Counted from the stretch's first letter, positions 36,798 through 47,822 are shown. The stretch: DNA of 64,000 bases from Sphingomonas ginsenosidivorax (GCF_007995065.1 NZ_VOQR01000001.1:2607001-2671000); one strand, 5' to 3'. Made by a program: numbers and translations. The notes: a model not told the origin generated them from the letters alone.

Positions 36798-36970
36798 CCC
36801 CCTCCCGCATGCGGGAGGGGCCGGGGGTGGGCTCCCGGCCAGCCACTCGAACTGCGATAAGTGGGGATAGCGCGAGCCCACCCCAGTATCGGATGAACAG
36901 CGCCCCGCGCTGTTCAGGTCATGCCGGGGGCATGACCGATCCGATACTCCCCTCCCGCAAGCGGGCGGGG
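36798..36970. repeat. Family D inverted repeat (copy 2), interrupted by a structured insert
   Basis: Left part CCCCTCCCGCATGCGGGAGG and GGGGGTGGGCTC matches the element at 7382. The right part begins GCGCGAGCCCACCCC (36871-36884), is broken by a 64-bp insert (36885-36948), and resumes CCCCTCCCGCAAGCGGGCGG. The disruption point lies within the run of C. Confidence 0.88.
36885..36948. mobile_element. 64-bp perfect three-way-junction palindromic insert
   Basis: A 10-bp outer stem (AGTATCGGAT, 36885-36894, with ATCCGATACT, 36939-36948) encloses two perfect 9-bp hairpins with 3-base loops. These are GAACAGCGC-CCC-GCGCTGTTC (36895-36915) and GGTCATGCC-GGG-GGCATGACC (36917-36937). Single unpaired bases are 36916 and 36938. 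It sits inside a family D repeat, so it inserted later. No protein is encoded; if mobile, it is non-autonomous. Naming it a mobile element is inference. Confidence 0.65.
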
Positions 36971-36979
36971 GCTTTTTGG

Positions 36980-37441
36980 TCACAGCATGCCCAACTCGAG
37001 CTTCGCCTCGTCGGACATCTTTTGCGGATCCCAGGCGGGGTCCCACACCAGATTGACCTCGGCGACGCCGACGCCCGGCACTGCGCCGACGCGCATCTCG
37101 ACTTCCATCGGCATCGATTCGGCGACCGGGCAGTTGGGCGTGGTCAGCGTCATCGTGACCACCGCGTGCCCGTCCTCGGTGACCTCGACGCCGTAGATCA
37201 GCCCGAGGTCGTAGATGTTCACCGGGATCTCGGGATCGTAGATCTCCTTCAGCGCCTCGATGATGCCGTCGTAGACCACGCCGCCGGGTTCGCCCACGGC
37301 ATCGGCCTGCGGCTTCTGCGCGAGGAAGCCTTCGAGATAGTCGCGCTTGCGCTCGGCGTTGGAGTCCGTCTCCAACACGACGCGCGCCTTGGGCGGTGCC
37401 TCGACCGCGTCCACTTCCTCGATGCGAAATCCGTCGCTCAT
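36980..37441 (-). CDS. sufT: SUF-associated DUF59 (MIP18-like) protein
   Basis: A 153-residue protein with a ~45-residue N-terminal extension and a DUF59 domain. The conserved core includes YDPEIPVNIYDLGLIYGVEV and TTPNCPVAESMP, with the conserved Cys near residue 108. The family matures Fe-S proteins downstream of the SufBCD scaffold. ATG at 37441 lies ten bases after the sufS stop; an upstream in-frame ATG at 37459 falls inside sufS. Confidence 0.9.
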   Translation of the reverse strand: MSDGFRIEEVDAVEAPPKARVVLETDSNAERKRDYLEGFLAQKPQADAVGEPGGVVYDGIIEALKEIYDPEIPVNIYDLGLIYGVEVTEDGHAVVTMTLTTPNCPVAESMPMEVEMRVGAVPGVGVAEVNLVWDPAWDPQKMSDEAKLELGML

Positions 37442-37451
37442 CCGAAAATCC

Positions 37452-38666
37452 CTAACCAAAAATTCGCGTTACTCGCTCGATACCGCGTACCAGCGCCTCG
37501 ACGTCCGCCGGGCCGTTATACACGCCGAAGCTCGCGCGCGCGGTGGCGTCGACGCCCAGCGACTCCATCAGCGGCTGTGCGCAGTGATGGCCGGCGCGGA
37601 TCGCGACCCGCTCCTCGTCCAATATGGTGCCGATGTCGTGGGGATGAACCCCCTCGATCGTGAAGGAGACGATCCCCGCCGAGTCCGCCGGGCCGTACAG
37701 CCGCACCGAATTGATCCCAGACAATGCCTCCCGCGTGGCTGTCACCAGCGCGGTCTCGTGCGCGTGGATCGCGCCCAGCCCGATGCTCTCGACATAGTTG
37801 ATCCCCGCCGCGAGCCCCAGCGCACCGACGATATGCGGCGTCCCGGCCTCGAACCGCCCCGGCGGCGGCGCGTACGTCGTCCGCTTGAACGAAACCTTGT
37901 CGATCATCGACCCGCCACCCTGATAGGGCGGCATCGCCTCGAGCAGGTCGGGCCGTGCCCACAGCACGCCGATGCCGGTCGGGCCGTAAAGCTTGTGCCC
38001 CGAAAAGACGTAGAAGTCGCACCCGATCGCTGCCACGTCGACCGCGATCCGCGGCACCGACTGGCAGCCATCGATCAGGATCTTCGCGCCGACCGCATGC
38101 GCGATCTCGGTCGCGCGGCGGGCGTCGAGCACCGAGCCGAGCACGTTCGAAACATGCGCCAGCGCGACCAGCTTGTGCGCCGGCGTGATGATCCGCTCCA
38201 TCGCGTCGAGGTCGATGCGGTGGTCGTCGGTGAGCGGCAGCACGTCGATCGCGACGCCGATCCGCTCGGCGACCATCTGCCACGGCACGATATTCGAATG
38301 ATGCTCGAGCATTGACAGCAGGATGCGGTCGCCGGCCTTCAGCTGCGTGCCCGCCCAGCATTGCGCAACGAGGTTGATCGCCTCGGTGGCGCCGCGGACG
38401 AAGACGATCTCGTTCTCGGACCCCGCGCCGATGAAGCGCGCGACGGTGCGGCGCGCGGCCTCATAGGCGAGCGTCATGTCGGCGGAGCGCTGGTACACGC
38501 CGCGGTGCACGGTCGCGTAGGTGGTGTCGTAGGCGCGGGTGATCGCGTCGATGACGGGCTGCGGCTTCTGCGCGGTCGCGGCGGTGTCGAGATAGGCCCA
38601 GCCGTCGGGAATCGCTGGGAAATCCGCGACGCGGTCGAGCGGGCGGGTGGCGGTCAAGATGCTCAT
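37452..38666 (-). CDS. sufS: Cysteine desulfurase SufS
   Basis: A 404-residue PLP enzyme (group II cysteine desulfurase) providing persulfide sulfur for Fe-S assembly. The PLP Lys is in FSGHKLYGPTG, the active-site Cys in RAGHHCAQPL, and HHSNIVPWQ near residue 120 is the PLP-stacking His region. No sufE or sufU is seen in the window, so the sulfur acceptor is elsewhere or SufB/DUF59 suffices. It is separated from sufD by a family B repeat. Confidence 0.96.
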   Translation of the reverse strand: MSILTATRPLDRVADFPAIPDGWAYLDTAATAQKPQPVIDAITRAYDTTYATVHRGVYQRSADMTLAYEAARRTVARFIGAGSENEIVFVRGATEAINLVAQCWAGTQLKAGDRILLSMLEHHSNIVPWQMVAERIGVAIDVLPLTDDHRIDLDAMERIITPAHKLVALAHVSNVLGSVLDARRATEIAHAVGAKILIDGCQSVPRIAVDVAAIGCDFYVFSGHKLYGPTGIGVLWARPDLLEAMPPYQGGGSMIDKVSFKRTTYAPPPGRFEAGTPHIVGALGLAAGINYVESIGLGAIHAHETALVTATREALSGINSVRLYGPADSAGIVSFTIEGVHPHDIGTILDEERVAIRAGHHCAQPLMESLGVDATARASFGVYNGPADVEALVRGIERVTRIFG

Positions 38667-38671
38667 CTCGC

Positions 38672-38758
38672 GTCACCCTGAACTTGGTTCAGGGTCCACC
38701 GACCCACGAACGCTACCGTCTGCGACACGGTGGATGCTGAACCAAGTTCAGCATGACG
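38672..38758. repeat. Paired-hairpin repeat, family B (copy 4), sufD/sufS boundary
   Basis: Arms ACCCTGAACTTGGTTCAGGGT and ATGCTGAACCAAGTTCAGCAT. Loops and stems differ from other B copies by paired changes (TTGG/CCAA). Confidence 0.9.
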
Positions 38759-38769
38759 GAAGGTGCGTG

Positions 38770-39846
38770 TCACAACGCCGTCTCCAGCCACGCATCCGCG
38801 TCCGCGACGAACGCATCGCGCACGGTCTCATTCCCGATCCGGTCGAGCGCATCGCCCACGAACGCCCGCGTCAGCAGTGCTTGCGCGCGCGCCTTCGGGA
38901 TCCCGCGGCTTTGCATGTAGAACAGCGCCTTAGCATCCAACTCGCCGACCGTCGCACCGTGCGCGCACTTCACGTCGTCGGCGAAGATCTCGAGCTCGGG
39001 CTTGAGGTTCACCGTCGCGGTCCGCTGCAACAGCAGACCGCGCAAGCTCTGCTCGCCATCGGTTTTCTGCGCATGCCGTGCGACCTCGACCGCCGCCGCC
39101 AGGCTGACGGTCGACCGGTCGGCCGCCACCGCGCGCCACAATTGGTGGCTCTGCCCGTTGAGCGCGTCGTGGCGCAGCCGCACCGCGCATTCCTTGTTCT
39201 CGTCGCCGCGGGTCAGCAGCGCGCCGCCGAGCTCGGCATAGCCGTCGTCGCCATTGACGCTCACCGCGCCATCGATCCGCGCGCCCGCGCCGCCGAGCGC
39301 GAGGAACGTCGCGATCAGGCTCGCGCCCGCGTGAAGCGCGACTTCCTCGCGCAGCGACACGAAGCCGTCGACCTGCAGGATCCGCACCGCGCGCATCAGC
39401 CGCGCCGCCTTGCCGAGCGTGATCCGCGCGAGCCGGTTGCTCCAGCCGCTGCCGACATAGGTCTCGACGACCTGCGCGACCGCGTCGTCGGCAAGGGATA
39501 TCTCGCACGGCAGCTGGTTCGCACCACCGGTCGCGACATGCACGACCTGCACCGGGTCCGCCGCGGCATCGGCGTCGAGCTTCAGCGCCCAGCCCTTGCC
39601 GCCCGCCTTGCGCCCGAGCACGTGGTCGCCGCCTTCGATATGCGCGAGCGTCGCGCGCTGCAGGTCGCTGCGGCTATCGTCAAGCACGCCGTCGACGAAC
39701 ACCAGCCGCGCGCCGGGCAGATCGAGGAAATGGTCTAAGCCATCGGCTGCCGTCTTCGGCAGCTGCGTCGCCGCGACGAGCGTGGGCAGATCCGCCCAGC
39801 GCCAGGATTCCTCGCGGGTCGAGGGAAGGTCGAGCAAGTCGCTCAC
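38770..39846 (-). CDS. sufD: Fe-S assembly scaffold subunit SufD
   Basis: A 358-residue beta-helix partner of SufB in the SufBC2D scaffold. It shows the SufD C-terminal pattern NLKPELEIFADDVKCAHGATVGELD, with Cys and His of the shared SufB/SufD site, and then SRGIPKARAQALLTRAF. Shorter than E. coli SufD, as is common in alphaproteobacteria. Flanked on both sides by family B repeats. Confidence 0.94.
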   Translation of the reverse strand: MSDLLDLPSTREESWRWADLPTLVAATQLPKTAADGLDHFLDLPGARLVFVDGVLDDSRSDLQRATLAHIEGGDHVLGRKAGGKGWALKLDADAAADPVQVVHVATGGANQLPCEISLADDAVAQVVETYVGSGWSNRLARITLGKAARLMRAVRILQVDGFVSLREEVALHAGASLIATFLALGGAGARIDGAVSVNGDDGYAELGGALLTRGDENKECAVRLRHDALNGQSHQLWRAVAADRSTVSLAAAVEVARHAQKTDGEQSLRGLLLQRTATVNLKPELEIFADDVKCAHGATVGELDAKALFYMQSRGIPKARAQALLTRAFVGDALDRIGNETVRDAFVADADAWLETAL

Positions 39847-39851
39847 AGCCC

Positions 39852-39938
39852 GTCACCCTGAACTTGATTCAGGGTCCAACCCTCCACGAACGCAAGCGCT
39901 TGAGGCGCCGTGGATGCTGAAACGATTTCAGCATGACG
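39852..39938. repeat. Paired-hairpin repeat, family B (copy 5), sufC/sufD boundary
   Basis: Arms ACCCTGAACTTGATTCAGGGT and ATGCTGAAACGATTTCAGCAT with GTCA/TGACG ends. It occupies almost the whole intergenic gap. Confidence 0.9.
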
Positions 39939-39949
39939 ATGAGATACGC

Positions 39950-40693
<744 letters not shown>

Positions 40694-40730
40694 TTCAGTT
40701 CTCTTCACGATCCGCGTCATTGTCATGTTC

Positions 40731-40817
40731 GTCACCCTGAACTCGTTTCAGGGTCCACCTGGCCCCGGGCGCTGTCGCCCGACGATCGGTGGATGCTGAA
40801 CCGAGTTCAGCATGACG
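40731..40817. repeat. Paired-hairpin repeat, family B (copy 6), sufB/sufC boundary
   Basis: Arms ACCCTGAACTCGTTTCAGGGT and ATGCTGAACCGAGTTCAGCAT, ends GTCA/TGACGG. Confidence 0.9.
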
Positions 40818-40831
40818 GGGGGCGGGGTTTG

Positions 40832-42321
<1,490 letters not shown>

Positions 42322-42322
<1 letters not shown>

Positions 42323-42843
42323 TATACTGTTTCTCTCGTTCCCCGGCGGAGGCCGGGGTCCAGGTGGGACGGTTGCAGTAACGGGGTGCCGGGCTCAGCC
42401 AAGTCGCGAGCCCCATCCGGGCCCCGGCCTTCGCCGGGGTGGGTGGAAAGCGATGCGAGGCTCACGTTCGCCAACGCACCGCGGACGGCGCCGTTGACGA
42501 TGTTCCAGTGCGGCTTCACCTTGCACGTCTGGTCGATGCAGCAATCCTGCGTCGCGCCGTCGACGCATGCGGTCAGCGCGATCGGACCCTCGACCGCCTC
42601 GATGATGTCGGCCAGGCTGATCGAGGATGGCGGCCGCGACAGGCGGAACCCGCCACCGGTACCCCGCGCGCTTTCCAGCAGGCCGGCCGCGGACAGCCGG
42701 CTGACGAGCTTCTGCGCGGTGGGGAGCGGCACGCCGGTCTCCTCGCTCAGCAACGTTGCGTTCAGCCGCGCCACCCCGCCGCAATGACGCGCGGCTGCGC
42801 TCATCATCACGACGGCGTAATCGGCTAGGCTGGAGAGGCGCAT
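42322..42843 (-). CDS. Rrf2-family regulator of the SUF operon
   Basis: A 173-residue Rrf2/IscR-like repressor heading the suf operon. An N-terminal winged HTH ([11 protein letters not shown]...[26 protein letters not shown]) precedes the cluster-binding region with Cys93, Cys101, Cys102 and Cys107, as expected of a [2Fe-2S]- or [4Fe-4S]-sensing regulator. The last ~41 residues (from about 133) are encoded by a dispersed inverted repeat and look foreign ([10 protein letters not shown] ... [11 protein letters not shown]). The stop TAA overlaps sufB ATG. The true core ends near residue 132. Confidence 0.92.
42338..42442. repeat. Inverted-repeat element inside the 3' end of the SUF regulator gene
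   Basis: CCCCGGCGGAGGCCGGGG (42341-42358) and CCCCGGCCTTCGCCGGGG (near 42422-42439) are self-complementary arms with a ~60-base centre. The same two-arm architecture as the other families, but here it is translated. Confidence 0.85.
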
Positions 42844-42849
42844 GGTTTC

Positions 42850-42874
42850 CAATCGGAACGAATTCGTCCGATTG
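42850..42874. promoter_or_regulatory. Palindromic operator upstream of the SUF regulator
   Basis: A 25-bp near-perfect palindrome, CAATCGG...ACGAATTCGT...CCGATTG, ending seven bases before the regulator ATG. On the minus strand TTGACG lies upstream (near 42905-42900), and the palindrome covers the expected -10 and start region, so binding should repress. Likely the autoregulatory site of the Rrf2 protein. Confidence 0.7.
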
Positions 42875-42946
42875 CAAATGGTGCGCGCCACGGGGTACGT
42901 CAACCCGATTTGGCTGCGAACGACTCGCAAGCCCAGCGCTTGACAC

Positions 42947-43050
42947 TCCCCTCCCTGGAAGGGAGGGGTCGGGGGTGGGTCGCTCTCGTGGGAACGCGGC
43001 GCCAGCCCCATACCAACCCACCCCCAGCCCCTCCCTTCCAGGGAGGGGAG
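42947..43050. repeat. Family D inverted repeat (copy 3)
   Basis: TCCCCTCCCTGGAAGGGAGG with GGGGGTGGGT at the left, and ACCCACCCCC with CCCTCCCTTCCAGGGAGGGG at the right. It separates the divergent suf regulator and pyrD promoters, and its right arm supplies GGGGAG ten bases before the pyrD ATG. Confidence 0.88.
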
Positions 43051-43060
43051 CGAGATCGCC

Positions 43061-44083
43061 ATGGCCTTCTACCACCCCCTGCTCTTCCGCCTCGACGCCG
43101 AACGTGCGCATGGCCTGACGATTGCGGCGCTCGGCGCCTGGGCGAAGGCGGGAGCGCCCGCCGCCCCTGCCGTTCCGCGCCTGCCGATCACCGTGGCAGG
43201 TGTCGACTTCGCCAACCCGCTGGGGCTCGCCGCGGGCGTCGACAAGGACGGGCGCGCGATCGACGGATTCTTCGGATTGGGCTTCGGCAGCGTCGAGATC
43301 GGCACGCTCACCCCCCTGCCCCAGCCCGGCAACCCCCGCCCACGCATCTTCCGGTTGGTCGAGGACCGCGCGATCATCAACCGCCTGGGGTTCAACAATG
43401 GCGGGCTCGACGGCGCCCTGCCGCGCGCGAAGGCAGCAGCGCGCAAGGGCGTGCTCGGCATCAACGTCGGCGCCAACAAGGATGCGAGCGACCGGATCGC
43501 CGATTACGTCCACGGCATCACCCACGCAGCCCCGCTCGCCGACTACATCACGATCAACATCAGCTCCCCCAACACGCCGGGCCTGCGCGACCTGCAGCAC
43601 GGTGCCGCGCTGCGCCACCTGCTTACGGCGTGCACCGCGGCGAAGGGGGCCACGCCGATTTTCCTCAAGGTCGCGCCCGATCTCGACCCCGCCGCGATCG
43701 ACGACATCGCGCGTGCGGCGATGGACGCGCGGATCGACGCGCTGATCGTCAGCAACACGACGATCAGCCGCCCGGGCCTGCGCTCGGCCAATGCCCAGGA
43801 GACGGGCGGCCTGTCGGGCGCACCGCTCGCGCCGCTCGCCCGGGCGCGGCTCGCCGATTTCCGGACCGCGACGGGGGCGGCGATCCCGCTGATATCGGTC
43901 GGCGGGATCGACAGCGGCGCAGAGGCCTATGCCCGCATCCGTGCAGGCGCGAGCCTGGTCCAGCTCTATTCGGCGCTGGTCTACGAAGGCCCCGGCCTGC
44001 CCGCGCGCATCCTTCGCGATCTCTCGGCGCTGCTCGCGCGCGATGGTTTTGCAACCGTCGCGGCCGCGGTCGGGGTCGACTGA
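43061..44083 (+). CDS. pyrD: Dihydroorotate dehydrogenase (quinone), class 2
   Basis: A 340-residue membrane-associated flavoenzyme of pyrimidine synthesis, oxidising dihydroorotate with quinone. The amphipathic N-terminal helix (FYHPLLFRLDAERAHGLTIAAL) marks class 2. FMN and substrate segments are NPLGLAAGVDKDG, INRLGFNNGG, NISSPNTPGLRDLQ with the catalytic Ser region, SNTTISRP and LISVGGIDSG. ATG at 43061 follows GGAGCGAGATCGCC. Confidence 0.96.
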   Translation: MAFYHPLLFRLDAERAHGLTIAALGAWAKAGAPAAPAVPRLPITVAGVDFANPLGLAAGVDKDGRAIDGFFGLGFGSVEIGTLTPLPQPGNPRPRIFRLVEDRAIINRLGFNNGGLDGALPRAKAAARKGVLGINVGANKDASDRIADYVHGITHAAPLADYITINISSPNTPGLRDLQHGAALRHLLTACTAAKGATPIFLKVAPDLDPAAIDDIARAAMDARIDALIVSNTTISRPGLRSANAQETGGLSGAPLAPLARARLADFRTATGAAIPLISVGGIDSGAEAYARIRAGASLVQLYSALVYEGPGLPARILRDLSALLARDGFATVAAAVGVD

Positions 44084-44093
44084 ACGCCTTCCC

Positions 44094-44174
44094 GTCATCC
44101 TGACGAAAGTCAGGACCCAGAGCCACGAACGCCGCCGCCCGTAACCCTGGATCCCGGGCCGCGCCCGGGATGAC
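44094..44174. repeat. Paired-hairpin repeat, family C (copy 3)
   Basis: Left arm ATCCTGACGAAAGTCAGGA; right arm ATCCCGGGCCGCGCCCGGGAT. The two arms carry stem cores of two different C variants, so this copy looks chimeric. Confidence 0.85.
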
Positions 44175-44242
44175 GGTACGGCGGGGTCATTGGCGGGCGT
44201 AATGGGTTGCCTCGCCCTCGAACCCCGTTAGGTTCGGTTTCG

Positions 44243-45991
44243 ATGAAGACTCTCCTAGCGTTCGCTCTCCTGCTCCCCGTCGCCGCCCAGGCGCGGGAAC
44301 CTGCCGCAGCTCCTTCCAGGACCACTTCGAATGCCCAGGGCATGGTCAGCGCCGCCGACCCGCGCGCCGCGGCGGCGGGCGTCGAGATGCTCCGCGCCGG
44401 CGGCACCGCGACCGACGCCGCGATCGCGACGATGCTCGCGCTCAACGTCGTCGAGCCGCAGAGCTCGGGGATCGGCGGCGGCGGCTTCTGGCTGTCGCAA
44501 GGCGTGAACGGCGCGCTCGGCACGATCGACTTCCGCGAGAAGGCGCCCGCCGCTGCCGACGAGCGCTGGTTCTACGCGCCCGACGGCACGCCGCTGAGCC
44601 ACCAGGACGCGGTCCCGGGCGGCCGCAGCGTCGGCGTCCCCGGATCGCTGCGCGGCATGGCGCTCGCGCACCGCAGCGGCGGCAAGCTCCCCTGGGCGAC
44701 GCTGTTCCTGCCCGCGATCCGCCTCGCCCGCGACGGCTTCAAGGTCTCGCCGCGGCTCGGCAACGGCATGGCGCGCTATGGCGGGCACATCACGCCCGAG
44801 ACGCGCGCGCTGTTCTCCGCGCCCGACGGCAGCCCGCTTCCGATCGGCGCCACCGTCAGGAACCCGGCCCAGGCCGCCCTGCTCGAGCGCATCGCCAAGC
44901 GCGGCCCCGACAGCTTCTATGTCGGCCCCGAGGCGCAGAAGATCGTCGCGACCGTCAACGGCGCCGCGCGCAACCCGTCGAAGATGACGCTCGGCGACCT
45001 CGCGACCTACGATGCAAAGCCGCGCGCGCCGGTCTGCGTCAAATACCGCGTCTACCGCGTCTGCGGGATGGGCCCGCCCTCGTCGGGCGGCCTCGCCGTG
45101 CTGATGATCCTCAAGCAGCTCGAGCGCTTCGACATGGCCAAGCTCGGCAAGGACAGCGCGCAGGCCTGGCACCTGTTCGCCGAATCCTCGCGGCTCACCT
45201 ATGCCGACCGCGACCTGTATGTCGGCGATCCGGATCACGTCTCGGTGCCGGTCAAGGGCATGCTCGACCCCGGCTATCTCGCATCGCGCTCCGCGCTGAT
45301 CTCGCCTGCGACCACCATGGCCAGCGTCACCGCGGGCACGCCCCCCGGCGCACCGAAGCGCCAGCGCGCGCCGGTCAGTGAGGTCGCCGGCACCACGAGT
45401 CTCTCGGTCGTCGACGCACGCGGCAACGTCGTCCAGGTGACCACCACGGTGGAAGGCTATTTCGGTTCGGGCCTGACCGTCGACGGCACCGTGCTCAACA
45501 ACCAGCTGACCGATTTCGACATCGTCCCCGACAAGGACGGCTATGTCGTCGCCAACCGCGTCGAGGGCGGCAAGCGGCCGCGCAGCTCGATGGCGCCGAC
45601 GATCGTCTACGGCCCCGACGGCAAGGTCCGGCTCGCGGTCGGTGCGGCGGGCGGGTCGACGATCATCGCGCAGGTCGCCAAGGCGATCATCGGCGTGGTC
45701 GACTGGAAGCTGCCCGCGCAGGATGCGATCGCGATGGGCCTGCTCTATGCACCCGGCCATGTCGCCGCGGCGGAGAAGGGCACCGAGCGCGAGGCGATGG
45801 TGCCGGCACTGCGCGCACTCGGCGAGACCGTGCAGGTGTCGGCGCTGGGCCTGAAGGCCAATGCGATCGAACGCGTCGGCAACCGCTGGGTCGGCGGCGC
45901 CGATCCACGCAGCGAAGGCGTCGCGATGGCGCAGGACGGCAGCGTTGCACCGATCCAGCGCTTCGGCGCATTGCAGCGCGCACCCGAATAA
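44243..45991 (+). CDS. ggt: Gamma-glutamyltransferase
   Basis: A 582-residue periplasmic N-terminal-nucleophile hydrolase that transfers or hydrolyses the gamma-glutamyl group of glutathione. Signal peptide MKTLLAFALLLPVAAQA; the large-subunit signature VVEPQSSGIGGGGF; autoprocessing and catalytic Thr384 in AGTTSLSVVD; and the small-subunit PRSSMAPTIV and GAAGGSTIIAQV motifs. ATG at 44243 begins the signal peptide. It lies 40 bases upstream of an acyl-CoA synthetase gene. Confidence 0.95.
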   Translation: MKTLLAFALLLPVAAQAREPAAAPSRTTSNAQGMVSAADPRAAAAGVEMLRAGGTATDAAIATMLALNVVEPQSSGIGGGGFWLSQGVNGALGTIDFREKAPAAADERWFYAPDGTPLSHQDAVPGGRSVGVPGSLRGMALAHRSGGKLPWATLFLPAIRLARDGFKVSPRLGNGMARYGGHITPETRALFSAPDGSPLPIGATVRNPAQAALLERIAKRGPDSFYVGPEAQKIVATVNGAARNPSKMTLGDLATYDAKPRAPVCVKYRVYRVCGMGPPSSGGLAVLMILKQLERFDMAKLGKDSAQAWHLFAESSRLTYADRDLYVGDPDHVSVPVKGMLDPGYLASRSALISPATTMASVTAGTPPGAPKRQRAPVSEVAGTTSLSVVDARGNVVQVTTTVEGYFGSGLTVDGTVLNNQLTDFDIVPDKDGYVVANRVEGGKRPRSSMAPTIVYGPDGKVRLAVGAAGGSTIIAQVAKAIIGVVDWKLPAQDAIAMGLLYAPGHVAAAEKGTEREAMVPALRALGETVQVSALGLKANAIERVGNRWVGGADPRSEGVAMAQDGSVAPIQRFGALQRAPE

Positions 45992-46031
45992 AGACAGACG
46001 ACGTCCGTACAGGGCGCGTGGAGGAGAGACG

Positions 46032-47822
46032 ATGGCCCGCCAACTCGAATATTTCCCGAACCTCGTGGCGATGTTCTTCGCGCGGGCCCGCGAACGGGGC
46101 GACGCGCCGTTCCTGTGGACCAAGACGAGCGGCAGCTGGGTCGCGACCAGCTGGGCCGAGGCGGCGCATCAGGTCGCGAGCCTTGCCGCCGGTCTGAAGG
46201 CGTGCGGGCTGAACCGCGGCGACCGGGTGATGCTGGTCAGCGAGAACCGCCCGGAATGGGCGATCTCCGACCTTGCGATCATGGCCGCGGGCTGCGTCAC
46301 GGTCCCCGCCTATGTCACCAACACCGAGCGCGACCACGCGCACGTCATCGAGAATTCGGGCGCCTGCGCGATCATCGTCTCGACCGCCAAGCTCGCCAAG
46401 ACGCTGCTGCCCGCCGTCCTCAAATCGAACCAGGCGCAGACCGTGATCGGGATCGACGTGATGCGCGTGTCGCCGGCCAGCATCGACTTCCACGACTGGC
46501 GCACGCTGATCGGTGCCAACCCGACCGCGCCCGACGTCGCCGCGGCGGCCGCCGACTTCACCCGCGACGACCTCGCCTGCATCATCTACACCAGCGGTAC
46601 CGGCGGCGCGCCGCGCGGCGTGATGCAGCATCACGGCGCGATCCTCCACAATTGCGCCGGGTGCGCGAGCGTGATCTCGGAGGATTTCGGCTGGGACGAC
46701 GAGGTGTTCCTTTCGTTCCTCCCGCTCAGCCATGCCTATGAACATACCGGCGGGCAGCATTTCCCGATCAGCCTCGGCGGCCAGATCTATTATGCCGAAG
46801 GCCTCGACAAGCTCGCCGCCAATATCGAGGAGACGCGGCCGACGATCATGTTCGTCGTCCCTCGCCTGTTCGAGGTCCTGCGCACACGCATCTCGAAGAC
46901 GATCGAGAAACAGGGCGGTGCGTCGGCGTATCTGCTGCGGCAGGCGCTCGATATCGGCGCGAAGCGGTACAAAGGCCGGCTGCGGCTGGTCGACCGCCCG
47001 ATGCAGGCCGCGGTCGCGACGCTGTTCAAGCCCAAGATCGCCAAGAAGTTCGGCGGCCGGATGAAGGCGATGATCTCGGGCGGCGCGCCGCTCAACCCCG
47101 AGGTCGGGCTGTTCTTCGAATCGCTGGGGCTCACCTTCCTCCAGGGCTATGGCCAGACCGAGGCCGCGCCGGTGATCTCGTGCAACCGCCCGAGCGTCGG
47201 CATCCGGATGGATTCGGTCGGCCCGGCGCTCGCCAACACCGAGGTGCGGATCGCCGAGGATGGCGAGATCCTGGTGAAGGGCGAGCTCGTCATGCATGGC
47301 TACTGGCGCAACGAGGCGGAGACCGCGCGCGTGCTGCAGGACGGCTGGCTGCACACCGGCGACATCGGCGAGATCGACGAGAAGGGCCGGATTCGCATCA
47401 CCGACCGCAAGAAGGACCTGATCATCAACGACAAGGGCGAGAACGTCGCGCCCCAGAAGGTCGAGGGGATGCTGACGCTGCAGCCCGAGATCGTCCAGGC
47501 GATGATCGCCGGCGACCGCCGCCCCTACATGGTCGCGCTGATCGTGCCCGACCCCGAATGGACGCAGGAATGGTGCGCCGCCAACGGCGACGCCTGCAGC
47601 TTCGCGCGCCTCGCCGAGAACAGTGAATACCGCACCGCAATCGGCGCCGCGATCGAGCGGGTGAACAAGGACCTGACCGTGACCGAACGGATCCGCCGCT
47701 TCGTGCTGGCCGACGCGCCGTTCGGGATCGAGAACGAACAGCTGACGCCGAGTCTCAAGATCCGGCGGCATGTGATCCGGCAGGTGTACGGAGAGCGGCT
47801 GGACGCATTGTACAAGGGGTAG
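46032..47822 (+). CDS. Long-chain acyl-CoA synthetase (AMP-binding)
   Basis: A 596-residue adenylate-forming enzyme activating fatty acids to acyl-CoA. The phosphate-binding motif reads YTSGTGGAPRGV, with Gly in place of the more usual second Thr and Arg for Lys. GYGQTEAAP, the hinge DRKKDLIINDKGENV and the C-terminal SLKIRRHVI region are present. GGAGAGAC precedes ATG at 46032. Short gap to ggt suggests co-transcription. It could feed the acyl-CoA region at 19-30 kb. Confidence 0.93.
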   Translation: MARQLEYFPNLVAMFFARARERGDAPFLWTKTSGSWVATSWAEAAHQVASLAAGLKACGLNRGDRVMLVSENRPEWAISDLAIMAAGCVTVPAYVTNTERDHAHVIENSGACAIIVSTAKLAKTLLPAVLKSNQAQTVIGIDVMRVSPASIDFHDWRTLIGANPTAPDVAAAAADFTRDDLACIIYTSGTGGAPRGVMQHHGAILHNCAGCASVISEDFGWDDEVFLSFLPLSHAYEHTGGQHFPISLGGQIYYAEGLDKLAANIEETRPTIMFVVPRLFEVLRTRISKTIEKQGGASAYLLRQALDIGAKRYKGRLRLVDRPMQAAVATLFKPKIAKKFGGRMKAMISGGAPLNPEVGLFFESLGLTFLQGYGQTEAAPVISCNRPSVGIRMDSVGPALANTEVRIAEDGEILVKGELVMHGYWRNEAETARVLQDGWLHTGDIGEIDEKGRIRITDRKKDLIINDKGENVAPQKVEGMLTLQPEIVQAMIAGDRRPYMVALIVPDPEWTQEWCAANGDACSFARLAENSEYRTAIGAAIERVNKDLTVTERIRRFVLADAPFGIENEQLTPSLKIRRHVIRQVYGERLDALYKG

